Shown here piece after piece: positions 47,301 to 54,162 of a DNA stretch of 64,000 bases. Every line of letters begins with the position of its first letter. Position 1 is the stretch's first letter. Below the pieces are notes generated by a model. That model searched no databases. It was not told the DNA's origin and saw only the letters and a program-made list of their open reading frames with translations. The DNA comes from UBA6168 sp041163745 (GTDB lineage: Bacteria; Bacteroidota; Bacteroidia; Chitinophagales; Saprospiraceae): assembly GCA_041163745.1 (NCBI GenBank), contig JBEAQU010000020.1:16049-80048 (forward strand), read 5' to 3'. The translations under genes and the position numbers were made by a program.

Positions 47301-49057
47301 AGGCGCCGCAAAAAGGCGGGGCGGACAAAGGGACGGGCAAGGGCGGCGGTCGCGACAGCGGTGGCGCCGCCCTCGGCAGCGCCGACGGTAAGGACCGCAA
47401 CGACCGCAACGACCGCAAATCCGGCAAAGGTGCCGGTCGTAACAACCGCAGCGACGTCGACCCGCGCGGCGGCGGCCAAAACGACAACGGAAGCGCCGAC
47501 GCCGGCGGAGGAAAAGGAAAGGATGCCCGGGGAGATAAGGACAAGGACCGGGAACCCTCCACCCTGGAACGTATCATCATCCGTCCCCTCCTGGTGCTGC
47601 GAAGCGCCAACCTCCGTTATTCCGAAAAATACGGTACCATCGTGCCAGGTTACCTCCCCGACAGCAAGCTGTTCGGCATGAACAATTTCTCCTCTCCCGG
47701 CTGGGATTTCGTCGCCGGCCTCCAACCAAATATCAACCGAGACGACTACTATACCGAACGGGACTGGCTTTACAACAACTGGAACTGGATCACGGGAGAC
47801 CAATATCTCAACTCCCCCGTCGTCCAGAACTACAGCCAAACCGCCGAAGGCCGTATCAAACTGGAGCCTTTCCCCGATTTCAAAATCGATGTGGATATGA
47901 AACGGAACCTCCAACAGAATCATAACGAATTCTTCCGCCGCGTGGAGCTGCTGGATCCCGACAACCCCGACAACCGCTTCCAACAGGAAATGAAACACAA
48001 CATCCCCAAGGACTTCGGCTCCTACACCATCTCCTACGCCGCCTTGGGCACCCTCTTCGAAAAAGATCTCTCCGCACTGTTCCAGCAATTCGAACAGAAC
48101 CGGCTCACCGTCGCCCGCCGCCTCAGTGAAAACCCCTTCATCCTGCATGAGGATTCCATCTATGCAGCCAAAGGCTACCCCAAAGGATACGGCCCCTTGC
48201 AACAAAATGTCTCCCTGCCGGCTTTCTTCGCCGCTTACGTCGGCATGGATCCCACCACCATGCCCCTGTCCAACAATTACATGGGTGATGTCATCCTCAA
48301 GATCCTGCCCCGACCCAACTGGCGCCTGACCTACAACGGCCTGGCGAAACTCGCTCCCTTCCAGGACCTCTTCCAAAGCTTCTCACTCAATCACGCCTAC
48401 CAGGGAACGCTTACCGTCGGCTCCTTCACCACCGATCTCGATTATGACCCTGCCAACCCCGACAAGGTGAATACGGACAACCTGAACTTCTACTCCCGCT
48501 TCCGCGCACCGAACATCCAGCTGCAGGAGGCTTTCAGCCCCCTCATCGGCGTCGATATGCGTCTCAAGAACGAGGTCTCCCTCAAGTTCGATTACAAGAC
48601 CAACCGAACCTTGAACGTGGAACTCGACCGGGGCCTCAACGAAAGCAAAGGCACCGAAATCACCCTCGGATTCGGGTACAAGATGAAGAACCTGGAAATC
48701 GGCTTCCTCAAACCCAAGCGAAAGGTTCGCAAACCTTCTCCAGAGGAGGAAAAATCCTCCGGCATCGGCAGGGGTGGCAACCGGAACCAAAGCCAGGCCG
48801 GTGATTTCGATGTGACCTTCGACCTTTCCATCCGGGATGACATCACCACTTTCCATGCCTTCGACAGCGGCGGTCTGGAGGTGCCCACCCGCGGAAACCG
48901 TACCGTCACCATCCTCCCGCAGGCCACCTATCAACTCAACAGGCAGCTGTCGATGCGTTTCTTCTTCGACTACCGCCGCAATGTGCCGAAAACGTCCCAA
49001 GGCTTCCCCACCACCAACGTCCGCAGCGGAGTGACCATCCGCTTCTCCCTGAACTGA
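41360..49057 (+). CDS. sprA: T9SS outer-membrane translocon protein SprA (Sov)
   Basis: 2,565 residues. SprA forms the very large single-chain outer-membrane barrel through which T9SS cargo leaves the cell. Signal peptide at 1-25 (RRYFLHFVAACCLLPAGTSA). Family blocks include VKNQLIDRLFGGTEVDIRPQ, GFLFDMDIMMNVEGSIGEKL, NYLDDFEGSVSSVDLR and, at the end, a barrel-closing strand IRFSLN. Length is slightly above the roughly 2,400 of Flavobacterium SprA; most of the excess is a charged low-complexity insert (DNA about 47240-47560, residues about 1960-2067) rich in Gly, Asp, Lys, Arg and Asn. A second short basic/acidic patch (KRKVRKPSPEEEKSS) near the C-terminus is usual for the family. Confidence 0.97.
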   Translation: MDNSVRRYFLHFVAACCLLPAGTSAGSDRPVHPIEAPIPADAPTHLAAPAFPSAPVPAPPSTDTIPPLEDRTGDYINDPVNNPFDLRDPAEIRQTIEYDPETDRYILYERIGDDYFRPPTYMTFEEFLEYRSQEQERDYFRDLSGVGSALGATGRPDPLAKIDVKNQLIDRLFGGTEVDIRPQGNIDLTFGAEFSNTQNPSYTQRQQRIGGFLFDMDIMMNVEGSIGEKLKLKTNYNTQATFDFDNVMKLDYNTDAFGEDDIIKKIEAGNVSLPIRGSLITGSQSLFGLKTELQFGRLRLTAVASQQKSEQEEIVLQGGSQFQTFEVNVDEYDENRHFFLTHYNRNNFEDALRNLPQIKTLFTIENIQVWVTDTRNATQEIRDIVAIADLGETGRVTNNSPGMQPPAVPAYTDLDGEPLPDNYANPIYPNMLGDPQTKVVDRVVARLKAPPFNLQQGKDFEKVTARRLSPTEFTYHPNLGFISLNINVQPNQVVGVAFEYSYGDSVYQVGQIAEDIPQNADTTQQNVLFVKLLKSTIQPVDLPTWDLMMKNVYNIGAYNVSREDFKLDIFYEDPGKGKKRFLPESSLEGIPLLRVFNLDQLNVQNDPQPDGVFDFIPGLTINPRNGRIMFPVLEPFGKGLTDKIEEAQFQAKFGYPQLYSQTLFNAREFAEFNRFTIEGSYKSSVSSEISLGAFNIPPGSVTVNAGGQVLVEDRDYKIDYQIGRVTILNDAVLNAGVPIRIKFEDNTLFGFQTKTMLGLRADFTASKHLTIGGTYLHLFERPFTQKVNIGDDPINNRIVGLDMNYSKEAPWLTRAIDKLPFYSTKQASNITFTAETAALKPGHSRAINETTADNDKGGVNYLDDFEGSVSSVDLRVPFIGTNGWVLSSIPQNDSENNNPFFPESEFRDTTLSGVNRARLNWYRIDPSLRGGGQGNPYTQPITQQEIFPNFTPQGQFGDTYAQILDLSYNPLRRGPYNFDVPQGTAFSEGLNSDGTLRNPGSRWAGIMRQITTNDFQTANIEFVEFWMMSPYLDTTGTTGGNPEASDGSMNGHIYLNFGNISEDIMLDSRKFFENGLPGPETQGLRTTETGWGKVPLSQQITTAFDINPNNRDAQDVGLDGLSDAEEAVKFDYFLAACQTGLAPAVFQEISEDPSNDNFRHFRDYPSSVPVLERYSRFYGTEGNTPLNTGETFVTSSTLLPDSEDLDGDRTLNETESYFQYRIPIEFDGDRGIRKDNNPFITDEVVSDDGRRVWYRFRVPLNLLDTDPNFKKVGGIRDFRSIRFVRMYLKDFEKPINFRFATFELVRNQWRRYRQSLGTPCAAFGGNEGVDLTAFDVNTVNIEENSKRTPFGYIMPPGISREQALGVNLNALQNEASLSLRVCDLEDGDARAIFKNMQEDLRQFKKLKMFVHGEEINCGNGLEELQDGDLSVFIRIGSDFKNNYYEYELPLTLSRDSSIAYSDSRYPRVVWPRENDFSIDFDLLKTVKIERNQNGELGKVWPVDGYPDPENPLAKVRIKGNPNLGLTKAVMIGVRNPAGNPCSPDPSDRKSVEIWVNELRVFGLDERGGAAATARLDLTLADLGTVSLSGKVSTIGFGGLDQQLLERSREQITSYDVATQIALDKFLPEKIGVNIPFYFAYSNETRNPQFDPYDLDIELKDNLDLAETPQDRQELRERAQQVTEIKTYNFTNVRKERTRSDKIPLPWDVANFSFTYGFDETRRRDPIIEQDVITRRRGAIDYKYSRKTTYIEPFKKAIKNDQYLKFIKELNLNPLPNSIGFSTDLDRRFNTTKYRFAGDNPLLNTYFNKQFLWNRFYDLQWDVTRNLKFQFNADNQGVIDEPDETLMLQRSLLSPNDPLYIADIAEYRRDSILGNLQTLGRTKNYRHSYNASYNVPLKNFPFLDWVSVKARWEADYSWSAASLSPGALSLGNVIQNGNTRGLDGDLDFEKLYNYSGYLKKINTKSRPGSNRDGGRGKDNGAKAPQKGGADKGTGKGGGRDSGGAALGSADGKDRNDRNDRKSGKGAGRNNRSDVDPRGGGQNDNGSADAGGGKGKDARGDKDKDREPSTLERIIIRPLLVLRSANLRYSEKYGTIVPGYLPDSKLFGMNNFSSPGWDFVAGLQPNINRDDYYTERDWLYNNWNWITGDQYLNSPVVQNYSQTAEGRIKLEPFPDFKIDVDMKRNLQQNHNEFFRRVELLDPDNPDNRFQQEMKHNIPKDFGSYTISYAALGTLFEKDLSALFQQFEQNRLTVARRLSENPFILHEDSIYAAKGYPKGYGPLQQNVSLPAFFAAYVGMDPTTMPLSNNYMGDVILKILPRPNWRLTYNGLAKLAPFQDLFQSFSLNHAYQGTLTVGSFTTDLDYDPANPDKVNTDNLNFYSRFRAPNIQLQEAFSPLIGVDMRLKNEVSLKFDYKTNRTLNVELDRGLNESKGTEITLGFGYKMKNLEIGFLKPKRKVRKPSPEEEKSSGIGRGGNRNQSQAGDFDVTFDLSIRDDITTFHAFDSGGLEVPTRGNRTVTILPQATYQLNRQLSMRFFFDYRRNVPKTSQGFPTTNVRSGVTIRFSLN

Positions 49058-49062
49058 CCCAC

Positions 49063-49112
49063 ACCGGCCAGGCCCGCCGCAGCTCAACGGACCCTCGGTG
49101 AGCCTGGCCGGT
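49063..49112 (+). terminator. Inverted repeat after sprA, possible terminator
   Basis: An 11-bp perfect inverted repeat (ACCGGCCAGGC / GCCTGGCCGGT) with a 28-nt loop, 6 nt after the sprA stop. No T run follows, so its role as a terminator is uncertain. Confidence 0.4.
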
Positions 49113-49179
49113 ATGCCCGTTTCCGGGTCCGGCACACGCTATTCCGATGCGGAAAGTGCCGGACTACGCTCGCATTGCT

Positions 49180-49187
49180 TATCTTTA
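49180..49187 (+). promoter_or_regulatory. Putative -7 box (TATCTTTA) abutting the next start codon
   Basis: TATCTTTA is one base from TAnnTTTG and ends 4 nt before the ATG at 49192. If it works as a promoter, the transcript would be nearly leaderless. A TTG-type -33 element is not obvious. Confidence 0.3.
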
Positions 49188-49191
49188 TCGG

Positions 49192-51171
49192 ATGAAATAT
49201 GCAGCCATACTCCGTCTTTTCCTCCTCGCCGGCTCGCTGGCATCCCTGCGCTTGCCCGCCCAACCCCTGCCCGCCACCTTGCTCGGCAACTGGCAGGACG
49301 ATGCACTGGTGACCGTTCCCTGGCTGAACGGCCGCTACAACGAAGTCTGGGGCATCGCTGTCAATGGCCGCGAATTCGCCGTTCTCGGATCCACCGCCGG
49401 CATGCACTTCATCGATGTCACCGACCCGACCGACCCCCAGCAGGTGGCCATGGTGCCGGGTAGCTCCGCAGGCCCGCAGGTCGCTCATCGCGATTTCAAA
49501 ACGTTCGGCGGTTACCTCTTCTGCGTCGCCGATGAAGGCGGTTCCGCCAAACTGCAGATCATCGATGTCCAACATCTGCCAGACAGCGTCAGTCAGGTCT
49601 ACGCATCGAACGATTTCGTCACCACTTCCCACAACCTCTTCATCGATACCAGTACGGCCCGCCTCTACCTGGTGGGCGCCCAGAACAAGACGGTCGTGCT
49701 GGATGTCTCCAATCCCGCCACACCGAGTCTGCTGGCCTTTTATCCCAACTTCAGCTTCTACCTCCCCTATGTCCACGATGCCTATGTCGACAACCACATC
49801 GGCTTCATGAACTGCGGATCCGACGGTTTGTGGGTGGTCGATTTCACGAACGCAAACAGCCCCACCTTGTTGGGCACCATGACGAATTATCCGGGCGCCG
49901 GCTACAACCACTCCGGATGGCGTTCCTCGGACGGCGAGCATTACATTCTCTGCGACGAGACGCACGGCAGCCCGGTCAAAGTCGTCGACATCCAGGATCT
50001 CTCCGACATGAGCGTCGTGGCAACCATGGACGCCGGTACCGCCGTCCCGACTCAAATCCCCCACAATGCGCTCGTCCGAGGCGACCTCCTGTTCGTTTCC
50101 TACTACTACGACGGCTTGCAGGTCTATGACATCGCGAATCCTTTGTCCCCGCAGCACATCGCCTACCATGACACATACGACGGTCCGGATGCCAATTTCT
50201 ACGCCGGCGCATGGGGTGTCTACCCCTATTTGCCTTCCGGCAATATCCTCCTGTCGGATATCCAGACAGGCTTGTGGGTCTTCGCTCCTGTCAACGCACC
50301 CCCAAACCTGCAATTGGTACCGGAAGCGTCCGACCTGTCGGCTTGCGCCGGGGAGGACCTGTCTTTCGGGCTGACCATCGGGACGGGTTTCCTGTCTGCC
50401 GGCGTCACGCTGGCTGTCGAAGGAACGGACCTGCCGTTCACCCCCGTTCTCCCGACCGATCCGGTGCCGCCGGGCGGCACCGTGACCATCACCCTGACAG
50501 ACCTGGCCAGCACCGGCTTCCTTCCGCAATCGTTCACCCTGCTGGCGGATGACGGCGAGCAGACGGGGTCCGTCTTGCTGAACCTCTCCGTCGGTCAGGC
50601 GCCAGATCCGCCGACGCTGCTGTCACCGGCCGACCAGGCCCAGGCCGTTCCGACCAGCCCGCTCCTCGATTGGGAAGCCGTCCTTTTCGCACCGGCGTAC
50701 AAACTCCAGGTCGCGACCGATCCGACCGACTTTTCGGCCTCCTTCGCTTTCGGCGCGGTGACCGCCAACGATTTTTTCGAAGTGCCTTCCTCCCTGTCAC
50801 CCGACCGGGAATATTTCTGGCGGGTGGTCGCCCAAAACACCTGCGGCGCCGATACGTCCGATATGTTCAGCTTCCGCACGGAAACAGCCAACGCCGTTGC
50901 GTCCGCGCAAGGTCAAACCCCAGGGGATGCGTTTCCCAATCCGGTCCGAAGTGGCGGCATCCTCCAGCTAGGTCTGCCCGAAGGCCTATCCGGCCAACCC
51001 TTCCTGACCCTTTTCGATGCGTTGGGACAGCCTTGCTGGCGGCAGGAACTGTCGACGGCTTCCGGCAGGGTAGCCGTGCGGTTGCCCGTACTCCCGCCTG
51101 GCCATTACCGTTGGAGTCTGTCCGCCGACGCCGGCCTGCTGTTCTCCAAACCCCTGGTCATCATCCGTTGA
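49192..51171 (+). CDS. Choice-of-anchor B family protein with type A T9SS sorting domain
   Basis: 659 residues. Signal peptide (MKYAAILRLFLLAGSLASLR...LPAQ). A beta-propeller of LVIVP/choice-of-anchor B type follows (about 25-370), with repeated blades FIDVTDPTDPQQVAMV, VLDVSNPATPSLLAFY, WVVDFTNANSPTLLGT and VYDIANPLSPQHIAYH. Next come Ig/Fn3-like domains (about 380-580, including LLSPADQAQAVPTSPLLDWE) and a C-terminal type A sorting tail: DAFPNPVRSGGILQL, LFDALGQPCWR, LPPGHYRWSL, KPLVIIR. Predicted T9SS cargo, probably cell-surface bound or released. It directly follows the translocon gene sprA. Binding partner unknown. Confidence 0.9.
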   Translation: MKYAAILRLFLLAGSLASLRLPAQPLPATLLGNWQDDALVTVPWLNGRYNEVWGIAVNGREFAVLGSTAGMHFIDVTDPTDPQQVAMVPGSSAGPQVAHRDFKTFGGYLFCVADEGGSAKLQIIDVQHLPDSVSQVYASNDFVTTSHNLFIDTSTARLYLVGAQNKTVVLDVSNPATPSLLAFYPNFSFYLPYVHDAYVDNHIGFMNCGSDGLWVVDFTNANSPTLLGTMTNYPGAGYNHSGWRSSDGEHYILCDETHGSPVKVVDIQDLSDMSVVATMDAGTAVPTQIPHNALVRGDLLFVSYYYDGLQVYDIANPLSPQHIAYHDTYDGPDANFYAGAWGVYPYLPSGNILLSDIQTGLWVFAPVNAPPNLQLVPEASDLSACAGEDLSFGLTIGTGFLSAGVTLAVEGTDLPFTPVLPTDPVPPGGTVTITLTDLASTGFLPQSFTLLADDGEQTGSVLLNLSVGQAPDPPTLLSPADQAQAVPTSPLLDWEAVLFAPAYKLQVATDPTDFSASFAFGAVTANDFFEVPSSLSPDREYFWRVVAQNTCGADTSDMFSFRTETANAVASAQGQTPGDAFPNPVRSGGILQLGLPEGLSGQPFLTLFDALGQPCWRQELSTASGRVAVRLPVLPPGHYRWSLSADAGLLFSKPLVIIR

Positions 51172-51357
51172 AAGCCCCGGAACCAGCCTATCGAACGCTC
51201 CCGCCACCCCCGGCGGCGAATGAACATCCTGCGGAATGCCTTTGCAAAAAGGTTGTTCCCGTCACACGGTGCATGCGGCGACGACCCGCCCGGATGCCGG
51301 TCCAAAGTGTCCGATATCCATGGTGCGCTCGCCGCCCGCCCCGCACAAATGCCCGCT

Positions 51358-51801
51358 ATGCACCCGGATGAACCTACCGCACAAAATATCACTTCGGCAT
51401 TGTTGGAAAAGGACCTGTTCAGCCAGTGGATGGGCCTGGAAGTCTTGTCGGTAAGACCCGGCCAGGCCGTGCTGCGCATGACCGTCCGCCAGGAAATGGT
51501 CAACGGGTTTGGCATCGCTCATGGCGGCATCACGTTTTCCCTGGCGGACAGCGCACTGGCGTTCGCCGCCAACAGCCATGGACGGCTCGCTTTTTCCATC
51601 GATACCGCCATCTCCCATGTGTCCGCCGTCCGGGTGCAGGATGTCCTCACCGCCACGGCCGAGGAACGGCACCGATCCCATCGGATCGGACTGTATGACG
51701 TCCGTGTCACCGACCAGGATGACCGCCCGGTCGCCTTTTTCAAAGGGACGGTTTACTTCAAGTCGGACCGTTGGCCCATGCCGCCGCATCCGCCCGAATG
51801 A
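51358..51801 (+). CDS. Hotdog-fold thioesterase, PaaI type
   Basis: 147 residues from the chosen ATG. The hotdog signature NGFGIAHGGITFSLADSALA contains the HGG turn and the Asp expected of PaaI/YdiI-type acyl-CoA thioesterases; the central strand pattern SHVSAVRVQDVLTATAEE also fits. PaaI itself releases CoA from ring-hydroxylated phenylacetyl-CoA and protects the CoA pool, but no phenylacetate genes are nearby, so the substrate is open. An ATG at 51349 is possible; earlier in-frame sequence looks non-coding. A copy of the dispersed repeat lies just downstream in opposite orientation. Confidence 0.9.
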   Translation: MHPDEPTAQNITSALLEKDLFSQWMGLEVLSVRPGQAVLRMTVRQEMVNGFGIAHGGITFSLADSALAFAANSHGRLAFSIDTAISHVSAVRVQDVLTATAEERHRSHRIGLYDVRVTDQDDRPVAFFKGTVYFKSDRWPMPPHPPE

Positions 51802-51835
51802 GGACGTTCGGGACAGGCTAATCCAAACTGTCACA

Positions 51836-52175
51836 TAAAAAATGCTGCGTGTACCGGCTTTCCCCGTGAAACGGGGAATCCCTTCCCTTTCCTCAACACC
51901 CATGCCCAACACCGTGTGCCTCGCTCCGCCAAGCGAGGAGCAAAATGCCAAAAATAAAAAGGCGGCGAAATATCCAATCCGCTTGCTATCAACAAATCGG
52001 AAAAGAAAAAATCCCTGTAATCAGCCAGATCCTAAAAATTCGCGTACCAGCTTTCCCGCGAAGCGAGAAGCAAGAATCTCTCTTTCACAACCAACCCGTC
52101 ATTCCCCCATCGCTTCGGCCGCGACATGGCGCCTCCACGCAGCTCAAAGCCGAATCGCCAATTTGGTTTGCGCCC
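51836..52175 (-). repeat. Dispersed intergenic repeat, copy B
   Basis: About 340 bp, the fullest copy, in the opposite orientation to copies A and C. Read on the minus strand it runs GCAAACCAAATTGG, GTCGCGGCCGAAG, ACGGGTTGGTTG, hairpin (52053-52069), GGTACGCGAATTTTTAGG (about 52031-52048), TACAGGGATTTTTTC, GATAGCAAGCGGATTGG, TTTCGCCGCCTTTTTAT, a second hairpin (51919-51938) and ATGGGTGTTG. It ends with a third hairpin (51862-51876) followed by AAAGCCGGTACACG, a near repeat of its own middle (AAAGCTGGTACGCG). Together with the terminator at 52231-52272 it accounts for most of the 504-bp gap between the thioesterase and MFS genes. No coding frame is credible in it. Confidence 0.85.
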
Positions 52176-52230
52176 GTCGGGCCCCCCCTGCTACGCAGGG
52201 CCCCGGGAAGGGTAGGGTCCGGATCGCCCG

Positions 52231-52272
52231 GAAAAAGGAAAAGGCCCGTCCCCCTACTTGGGAAACGGGCCT
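52231..52272 (-). terminator. Rho-independent terminator of the MFS transporter gene
   Basis: On the minus strand an 8-bp stem AGGCCCGT / ACGGGCCT (extended by CCC/GGG inside) is followed by TTTTCCTTTTTCC. It lies 34 nt after the MFS stop and upstream of repeat copy B. Confidence 0.8.
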
Positions 52273-52305
52273 CCGCGGATATGCCGCCGGCCGAAACTTG
52301 TTCCG

Positions 52306-53814
52306 CTACAGCGCCTCCGGTTTGTATCCGCCGCGGGAGCGGAAATAGAACAGAAGACCGATGTAGCAAAGCAGCATGAATATCGGGAACAGGGCGACCG
52401 TCTTCAGCGCGCCTTTCTTCGCGCCGGCCTGGATGGTCTGTATCGGTTGCCGATCCGATTCCGGGGCGGCTTCCACTTTGTTCAGGTCTACACTGGTATA
52501 TTGTCCGAACACGCCGGTCTTTTCCTGGATGACATATGTGTCCGACAGTTGCGTCTGGTTGGCCTGGTCATAGGCACGGACTTCCTTGGCGACCTGCGTG
52601 TCCTGGATGTAGCCGAGGAAAGGCCCCCCCACAATACCTGCCGCCAGCATGCCGACACCGGCGACCGCATTGAGGGTCAGCGCCCCGCCACGTGGGAACT
52701 GTTCCGCAACCACTCCCAAGGTGGTCGGCCAGAAAAAAGTTTTTCCCACCCCGTACAAGGTCGCCGCCACCAGGATCATGGCACCCGTCGCGGAGGAAAG
52801 CAGGTATAGCCCCCCCGCCGCTATGGCCGCACAGACCGCCAGCAGACCGAGCGGGGACAACCGGTGGATGATCGGGCCGGCACTGAAACGCAAAATCATC
52901 ATGATCAGCGAGGTGTATACCAACACCCATCCACCGGCAATGCCGAGCTGTTGCATCTCACCGGCCATCAGGTCGGAAATCCAACTGTCAACCCCCAGCT
53001 CCGTAATCGCCAGGGGAATCATGATCAACAAAAGGATGATGAACAAGGGCCGCCCCATGGATCGCGTCGTGATCCCGAACCAGGCCGCCGCCGCCAGGGT
53101 CAGCCCCCATACCAAAGCGTCCGGCAGTCCGAAGATCCGCCCGATCTCCCGGAATACCAGGAGGCTGATCACCAGTGCGCCAATCGTGCCGACCTCCGCC
53201 AGCATGTCCCGATAGGATATGCCGGCCGCCACCCGTTCATTGACCGGGAACGTACGTTTCCACAGCATGACCGCATACGCAATGGTCGGTATGAATATCA
53301 AACCGACCTTCACCTGCCAACTGACGCCGGAACCCAACAGCAGGATGAGAATCCCGCCCAGGACCATCCCCCCCGGCCAACCGGCATGCAGCGTGTTCAG
53401 CCATTTGGTCTTGTCCTTGCTGAACAAGGTCGCCGCCACCGGATTGATGTAGGCTTCCACGGTGCCGTTACCGAGCGCCACAATGAAGGTGCCGATGTAC
53501 AACCACCAATAATCCTTGGCGAAAATGGTGATGACCGCACTGCTGAGGTGACAAACCAACCCGAATATCATGGCGTTCCGATAGCCGATCCGGTCGATGA
53601 CCAGGCTGAACAGCACGATGCTGATGGCGAATGGCCATAAACCGACACCCAGCAACTCGCCTTTCTGCGTTTCCGTCAGGTTGAAATCCGTCGCCCAGTC
53701 GCCGATGATCAGGGCCCGGATGATGAAGCCGAAGGAGGTGGCGATCAGGGCGATGAAACATCCCCAGAACAATTTCATGTCCGGCGCTTCCGACGCCGTT
53801 TGTTGTTTGCTCAT
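52306..53814 (-). CDS. MFS transporter
   Basis: A 502-residue inner-membrane transporter with about twelve hydrophobic segments and a long periplasmic or cytosolic stretch before the last helix (about residues 425-475, hydrophilic, with DTQVAKEVRAYDQANQTQ). The first segments read LFWGCFIALIATSFGFIIRA, and the loop 2-3 motif appears as VIDRIGYRNAMI (family: DRxGRR). Substrate unknown. The start at 53814 (MSKQQTASEAPD) places the first helix at about residue 13. A TATCTTTA box lies about 100 nt upstream, and a terminator follows the gene, so it is a single-gene unit. Confidence 0.9.
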   Translation of the reverse strand: MSKQQTASEAPDMKLFWGCFIALIATSFGFIIRALIIGDWATDFNLTETQKGELLGVGLWPFAISIVLFSLVIDRIGYRNAMIFGLVCHLSSAVITIFAKDYWWLYIGTFIVALGNGTVEAYINPVAATLFSKDKTKWLNTLHAGWPGGMVLGGILILLLGSGVSWQVKVGLIFIPTIAYAVMLWKRTFPVNERVAAGISYRDMLAEVGTIGALVISLLVFREIGRIFGLPDALVWGLTLAAAAWFGITTRSMGRPLFIILLLIMIPLAITELGVDSWISDLMAGEMQQLGIAGGWVLVYTSLIMMILRFSAGPIIHRLSPLGLLAVCAAIAAGGLYLLSSATGAMILVAATLYGVGKTFFWPTTLGVVAEQFPRGGALTLNAVAGVGMLAAGIVGGPFLGYIQDTQVAKEVRAYDQANQTQLSDTYVIQEKTGVFGQYTSVDLNKVEAAPESDRQPIQTIQAGAKKGALKTVALFPIFMLLCYIGLLFYFRSRGGYKPEAL

Positions 53815-54162
53815 AAAAGTGGATTTTCGTTGGTGAAAAAATAGCTTACCCATAAATGTCACGTGGAAATTTATCGGCAGCGAAATCTATGGAATTATCT
53901 GTTACGCTACCTGGTAAAGATAGCATTTTGTTTCAGGAGAAACCAGTCATGGCTAGCATCAGCTTGGATGGAAGCCTGCCCCCGCGGCCAGGCACAGCCC
54001 CCTTCCCGCCGGACATCGCCCGCTGGCAGCCGTTACTGTTTTCCGGTGGCCGGAAGCGGCGGAAAGTTTCTGCCGGAATTGCCGTAATATTGCCGTGGCC
54101 CGGGCGCGGGACCCGGTCCGACTCCAGCGGACGGGACAAGAACACCTATACCGATACCACCT
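53815..54162. promoter_or_regulatory. Divergent region between MFS and kinase-fold genes
   Basis: 348 bp without a credible gene. A TATCTTTA box on the minus strand (53915-53922) is one base from TAnnTTTG and would serve the MFS gene with a leader of about 95 nt. No good box was found for the plus-strand gene at 54163. Confidence 0.35.

Noticed and set aside
45449..48376. A 975-codon open frame on the minus strand inside sprA, plus similar long antisense frames at 41387-42826 and 43628-45445
   Set aside because: They are antisense to a convincing sprA. The C-ending codon use of this gene leaves few antisense stops. Their translations are Gly/Val/Asp/Glu-rich mirror sequences with no family features.
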